Source: an uncultured Bacillota bacterium (lineage in GTDB: Bacteria > Bacillota > Clostridia > Lachnospirales > Lachnospiraceae). Taken from it: a DNA stretch of 64,000 bases. The notes under the pieces were generated by a model that saw only the letters and a list, made by a program, of their open reading frames with translations, did not search any database and was not told the DNA's origin. The stretch covers positions 38,218 through 102,217 of the forward strand of contig CAJKMA010000001.1 in NCBI GenBank assembly GCA_905200905.1. The letters are read 5' to 3'. The translations under genes were made by a program, and so were the position numbers. Positions 61,554-64,000 of this stretch are shown here, piece after piece (position 1 is the stretch's first letter; each line of letters starts with the position of its first letter).

Positions 61554-62209
61554 AAGGACTTTTGAAAAATAATTTTATGGGAGTAATTGAGAATATAAAA
61601 ATTTTGTTTCCTATAATTTTCGTATTAGGTATTGTTGTCTCTGCTACAGGCAGCGCTTCTTTATTAGGGATTTTTTCATTAACACTTACACCAGTACTTT
61701 CCATATTAATTGTCCTGTGTTTAAGAAAAGAAAGTTTATCAAAATGGTATAAATACAAACTATCATTGCCGGTCAAAAGAAATCAGATTGTGAAAAGCTA
61801 TTATATCAGCCATTTATGTTGGTGTATAGCAGGTATGGTTAGCGTAGTGGTGTGTATTGTGATTACGATTATGATTCATGGTAATCAGTATTTTTATTAT
61901 GGATTTCGTGATGCGGTTACACTGGTTTTAGGCGGTGGTGTTCTGGCAATTTTTATTGGTGCTGTTTTTTACCCGTTTTACTATTTCCTCGGTGTTGAAA
62001 AAATAGAAATCATAGCAATCATAAGTGTGATTAGCTCCATTGCTGTTGTCGTTGGAATTAGTATGCTAATCAATGTATTATTTGGCAGTAACGGAGTATC
62101 TGATAAAACATATTATCTTAGTCTGATAGCCATTTTAATGATTAGTTGTATTTCTTTTGTATGTTCTTATTTTTTGTCATCTTTTATCTTTCAGACAAAA
62201 GAATATTAA
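61550..62209 (+). CDS. ABC-2 type transporter permease
   Basis: The 219-residue membrane protein has six TM helices (about 17-38, 43-60, 80-105, 118-145, 148-172, 185-212) and starts by a 4-base ATGA overlap with the ATPase gene. It is the membrane partner of that ATPase. The substrate is unknown. In YtrA-regulated systems it is often related to envelope stress or lantibiotic tolerance (family knowledge, not shown here). Confidence 0.88.
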   Translation: MKGLLKNNFMGVIENIKILFPIIFVLGIVVSATGSASLLGIFSLTLTPVLSILIVLCLRKESLSKWYKYKLSLPVKRNQIVKSYYISHLCWCIAGMVSVVVCIVITIMIHGNQYFYYGFRDAVTLVLGGGVLAIFIGAVFYPFYYFLGVEKIEIIAIISVISSIAVVVGISMLINVLFGSNGVSDKTYYLSLIAILMISCISFVCSYFLSSFIFQTKEY

Positions 62210-62236
62210 AAAAACAGAAAAGAAAGAGGAAAAATT

Positions 62237-63733
62237 ATGTTGTATATTTATAAGATTTTTGGAAAGTTAAGCATAGTATTTTATATATTTATGCTGTATC
62301 AATTATGGCATTTATGTCAATATGGTGGTTTGCATAGTCATTTTCCTAAAATTGTAGTAGGAATGTGTGCCTTTGTAGTTACCTTTCTTTTATGGTTGAT
62401 TACAAGAGCCTATTATAAAAAAGCAACTTCAGAAAATACAACAAAAAAGAAAATGTTTTATATAGAAATTGTGGGCATTCTTCTTGTAACGCTTTTCTTT
62501 GGTGGCCGTATTGTTTATTCGGCGATTCCTTATCATGGAGCTTTATCTTGGAAGGTGGATGAGTGGAGCAATAAAAAAGAGATTCCGTTAGAACATAACA
62601 ATCTTTATAAAACAGGAGTAGAGGGAATCCTAGAGGATTTAAATGAGAAATTGGATTTGCCGGAAAAACTATATATATCGAATAAATGCCAGATTACATT
62701 TGATAAAAATGGAACAATTCATGATATCTCTGCCTTCTTGTATGGAAAGGATGAAGGAGGAAAGAAAAATACATATCTTATTGAGTATGACGCAGAAAAC
62801 AGCGACTTTATCACTGTTTGGACAGATAGCGATGAAGATAGTGAATATGAGGAAGATATGAGTTTGTCACCTATGATGGAAATCTTGAAAAAGGCAGATT
62901 GGGTGGAGCAGGTAAAAAAATGGGCAGAGAATGAGGAAGAGTCACAGCTATATGAAATCCTTTATATGGGGCGAAGAGCTTTTAACTCTGAAGTAGGTTT
63001 GCAATATATTCCGAAAGATGCAGATAGCGTTCAAACAGGAAATCATTATTTTGAACAGCTTAGAACAGGTGGTGAAATCCTTGGTTTTGAAGTATCCCTG
63101 CATATTCCTGAAGTACAGAGTATTACGCCAGTTCGTTATATTATGAACCCGCAATATATCAGCCAGGAAAAACTAGATCAGGAGAATACTGCACAGCAGG
63201 TAGAGGAAGCAAAAAATACAGAACGTTGGATAGTGGATCAAAGTGATGGAGCAATGTATTTCTCTTTTGGGGAACAGAACGTGTGGCGTTTAGTCGTAGT
63301 GGATGCGGCTGCAGGCAGTAGATTTTATGCAATGGAAAAAAGTGTAGACAAAGGTGCAGTTTGGGAACGAATAAATGAAAATCCATTCCTCGGACAGGCA
63401 GGTGTTGCACAAGGAATGGTATTTTTTGATGAAAAGTTTGGCGTAATTGGACTTACAGGAGCATCACAGTCCTATTCCACATTGTATGTTACCAGAGATG
63501 GTGGAACCTCTTTTGAAAAAATAGAATTTCCTATGAGTGCTATTACAGAACTGCCAAAGCATTCACAAGAATATGGATTTACAGTGGCAGATTATGATTA
63601 TTTTTCTATGCCGGATAAACACGAAAACGTACTAACGGTAACCGTTACAACCGCTGCAAATGAAAATGAAGGGGTGATATTTCAATCAACGGATAATGGA
63701 AACTCATGGGAGTATAAAGGAGTAACAGAATAG
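62237..63733 (+). CDS. Membrane protein with C-terminal BNR/Asp-box repeats
   Basis: The 498-residue protein has three TM helices (about 9-27, 38-57, 75-92) and a large external domain. Its C-terminal part contains two Asp-box repeats (YVTRDGGTSFEKI and FQSTDNGNSWEYKG), found in beta-propellers such as sialidases, but the catalytic Arg triad of sialidases is not evident. The middle (about 115-300) is unrecognised. GAAAGAGG precedes the ATG. It lies 27 bases after the permease gene and may belong to the same operon, perhaps as an accessory sensor or binding protein (inference). Confidence 0.7.
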   Translation: MLYIYKIFGKLSIVFYIFMLYQLWHLCQYGGLHSHFPKIVVGMCAFVVTFLLWLITRAYYKKATSENTTKKKMFYIEIVGILLVTLFFGGRIVYSAIPYHGALSWKVDEWSNKKEIPLEHNNLYKTGVEGILEDLNEKLDLPEKLYISNKCQITFDKNGTIHDISAFLYGKDEGGKKNTYLIEYDAENSDFITVWTDSDEDSEYEEDMSLSPMMEILKKADWVEQVKKWAENEEESQLYEILYMGRRAFNSEVGLQYIPKDADSVQTGNHYFEQLRTGGEILGFEVSLHIPEVQSITPVRYIMNPQYISQEKLDQENTAQQVEEAKNTERWIVDQSDGAMYFSFGEQNVWRLVVVDAAAGSRFYAMEKSVDKGAVWERINENPFLGQAGVAQGMVFFDEKFGVIGLTGASQSYSTLYVTRDGGTSFEKIEFPMSAITELPKHSQEYGFTVADYDYFSMPDKHENVLTVTVTTAANENEGVIFQSTDNGNSWEYKGVTE

Positions 63734-63787
63734 AGGGATTGGAACATGCATTTCGTAGCAAGAATGACAAGACTTTGCTGATAAGTT

Positions 63788-63828
63788 AAAAAGGAGAAAA
63801 CCTGATTTTCAAAGGCTTTCTCCTTTTT
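63788..63828 (+). terminator. Intrinsic terminator at the end of the GntR-ABC operon
   Basis: AAAAAGGAGAAA pairs with TTTCTCCTTTTT around a 17-base loop. The A-rich left arm means it may serve both this operon and the convergent gene at the right edge. Confidence 0.8.
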
Positions 63829-63856
63829 AGTTCTATTAAATGCTCTAATACACTTT

Positions 63857-64000
63857 TTATAGGTCTTGTTTCTTAGAATAGTTTTTAGTGTCTGTTTTCG
63901 GCTTCATAGACCAAAATAGGATGTTCATAAGAATTACAATCAGTAATACGGCAGCGAAAGCCATCCAGAATCCCATATTCAGACCAAGCCATTCTGTAGT
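63857..64000 (-). CDS. C-terminal end of a membrane protein (5' part outside window)
   Basis: On the minus strand the last 47 codons read EWLGLNMGFWMAFAAVLLIV, then ILMNILFWSMKPKTDTKNYS and stop at 63857. There is one TM helix and a short basic tail, as at the end of a multi-spanning transporter. Too little is present to name the family. Confidence 0.65.
   Translation of the reverse strand, partial: TTEWLGLNMGFWMAFAAVLLIVILMNILFWSMKPKTDTKNYSKKQDL

Noticed and set aside
1..64000. CRISPR arrays, tRNA and rRNA genes
   Set aside because: No regularly spaced direct repeats and no tRNA- or rRNA-like segments were noticed by eye on either strand; a tRNAscan/Rfam run would be decisive.

Overview
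The window looks like a chromosomal segment of a low-GC, spore-forming-lineage Clostridium-type Firmicute, most likely Lachnospiraceae (Blautia/Ruminococcus-like). The evidence is an NfnAB pair, Rex, a Re-citrate-synthase-like protein, Csp-like subtilases, GPH-type sugar transport and strong GGAGG ribosome sites. No organism-specific marker (16S rRNA, tRNA) is present, so the family assignment is inference.

Layout. 1-4289: end of a haem/sirohaem precursor operon (hemD tail, hemB, hemL) with a membrane-anchored MutS-type ATPase attached. 4313-6502: a perfect promoter and a terminator bracketing an ORF-free stretch (candidate small RNA), then on the minus strand a tiny Cys-rich protein and a Csp-like subtilase. 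6642-11553: an MMPL exporter and a secreted heptad-repeat partner behind a palindrome-overlapped promoter. 11664-21576: an AT-rich accessory island of small, mostly unrecognised membrane proteins, lipoproteins and soluble proteins, resembling immunity-gene arrays. Its right half is visibly decaying: recombinase stub, Rpn nuclease, internally deleted lipoprotein, and truncated DedA, DUF374 and HydE genes meeting at a deletion scar. 21629-22056: a TM1266-family hydrogenase regulator behind a structured leader containing an intrinsic terminator.

22147-28487: a carbohydrate locus (divergent AraC regulator; GH3, GPH symporter, GH43, beta-phosphoglucomutase). 28500-30888: a scar of mobile DNA (relaxase fragment, DDE transposase tail, IS66 tnpA/tnpB without tnpC) that has cut off the 5' part of a D-Ala-D-Ala carboxypeptidase gene. 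30944-35310: a second subtilase, then a promoter with a large palindrome serving a 2-oxoglutarate module (Re-citrate synthase-like, GntR regulator, NADP-isocitrate dehydrogenase).

35328-52552 is core genome: ABC-F ATPase, rex, nnr, alr, mazF (no antitoxin gene visible), CNNM/CorC protein, YebC, a ClpP-like TepA behind an RBS-masking hairpin, uppP, ftsK/spoIIIE, a zinc-ribbon/TPR protein, nfnAB, AlkD-like protein and rlmH. 52563-64000 mixes membrane proteins (VanZ, unknowns), a broken FtsX permease, a small regulator, two more broken genes, a second-type RsmH, an acyltransferase-like membrane protein, and a GntR(YtrA)-ABC operon with a clear autoregulatory palindrome. A membrane protein runs off the right edge.

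The most interesting leads are the GH3/beta-phosphoglucomutase pairing (a possible retaining phosphorylase route), the attenuator-like leader before the TM1266 gene, the hairpin masking the tepA ribosome site, the candidate small RNA, and the autoregulated citrate/2-oxoglutarate operon. No CRISPR array, rRNA or tRNA was seen.
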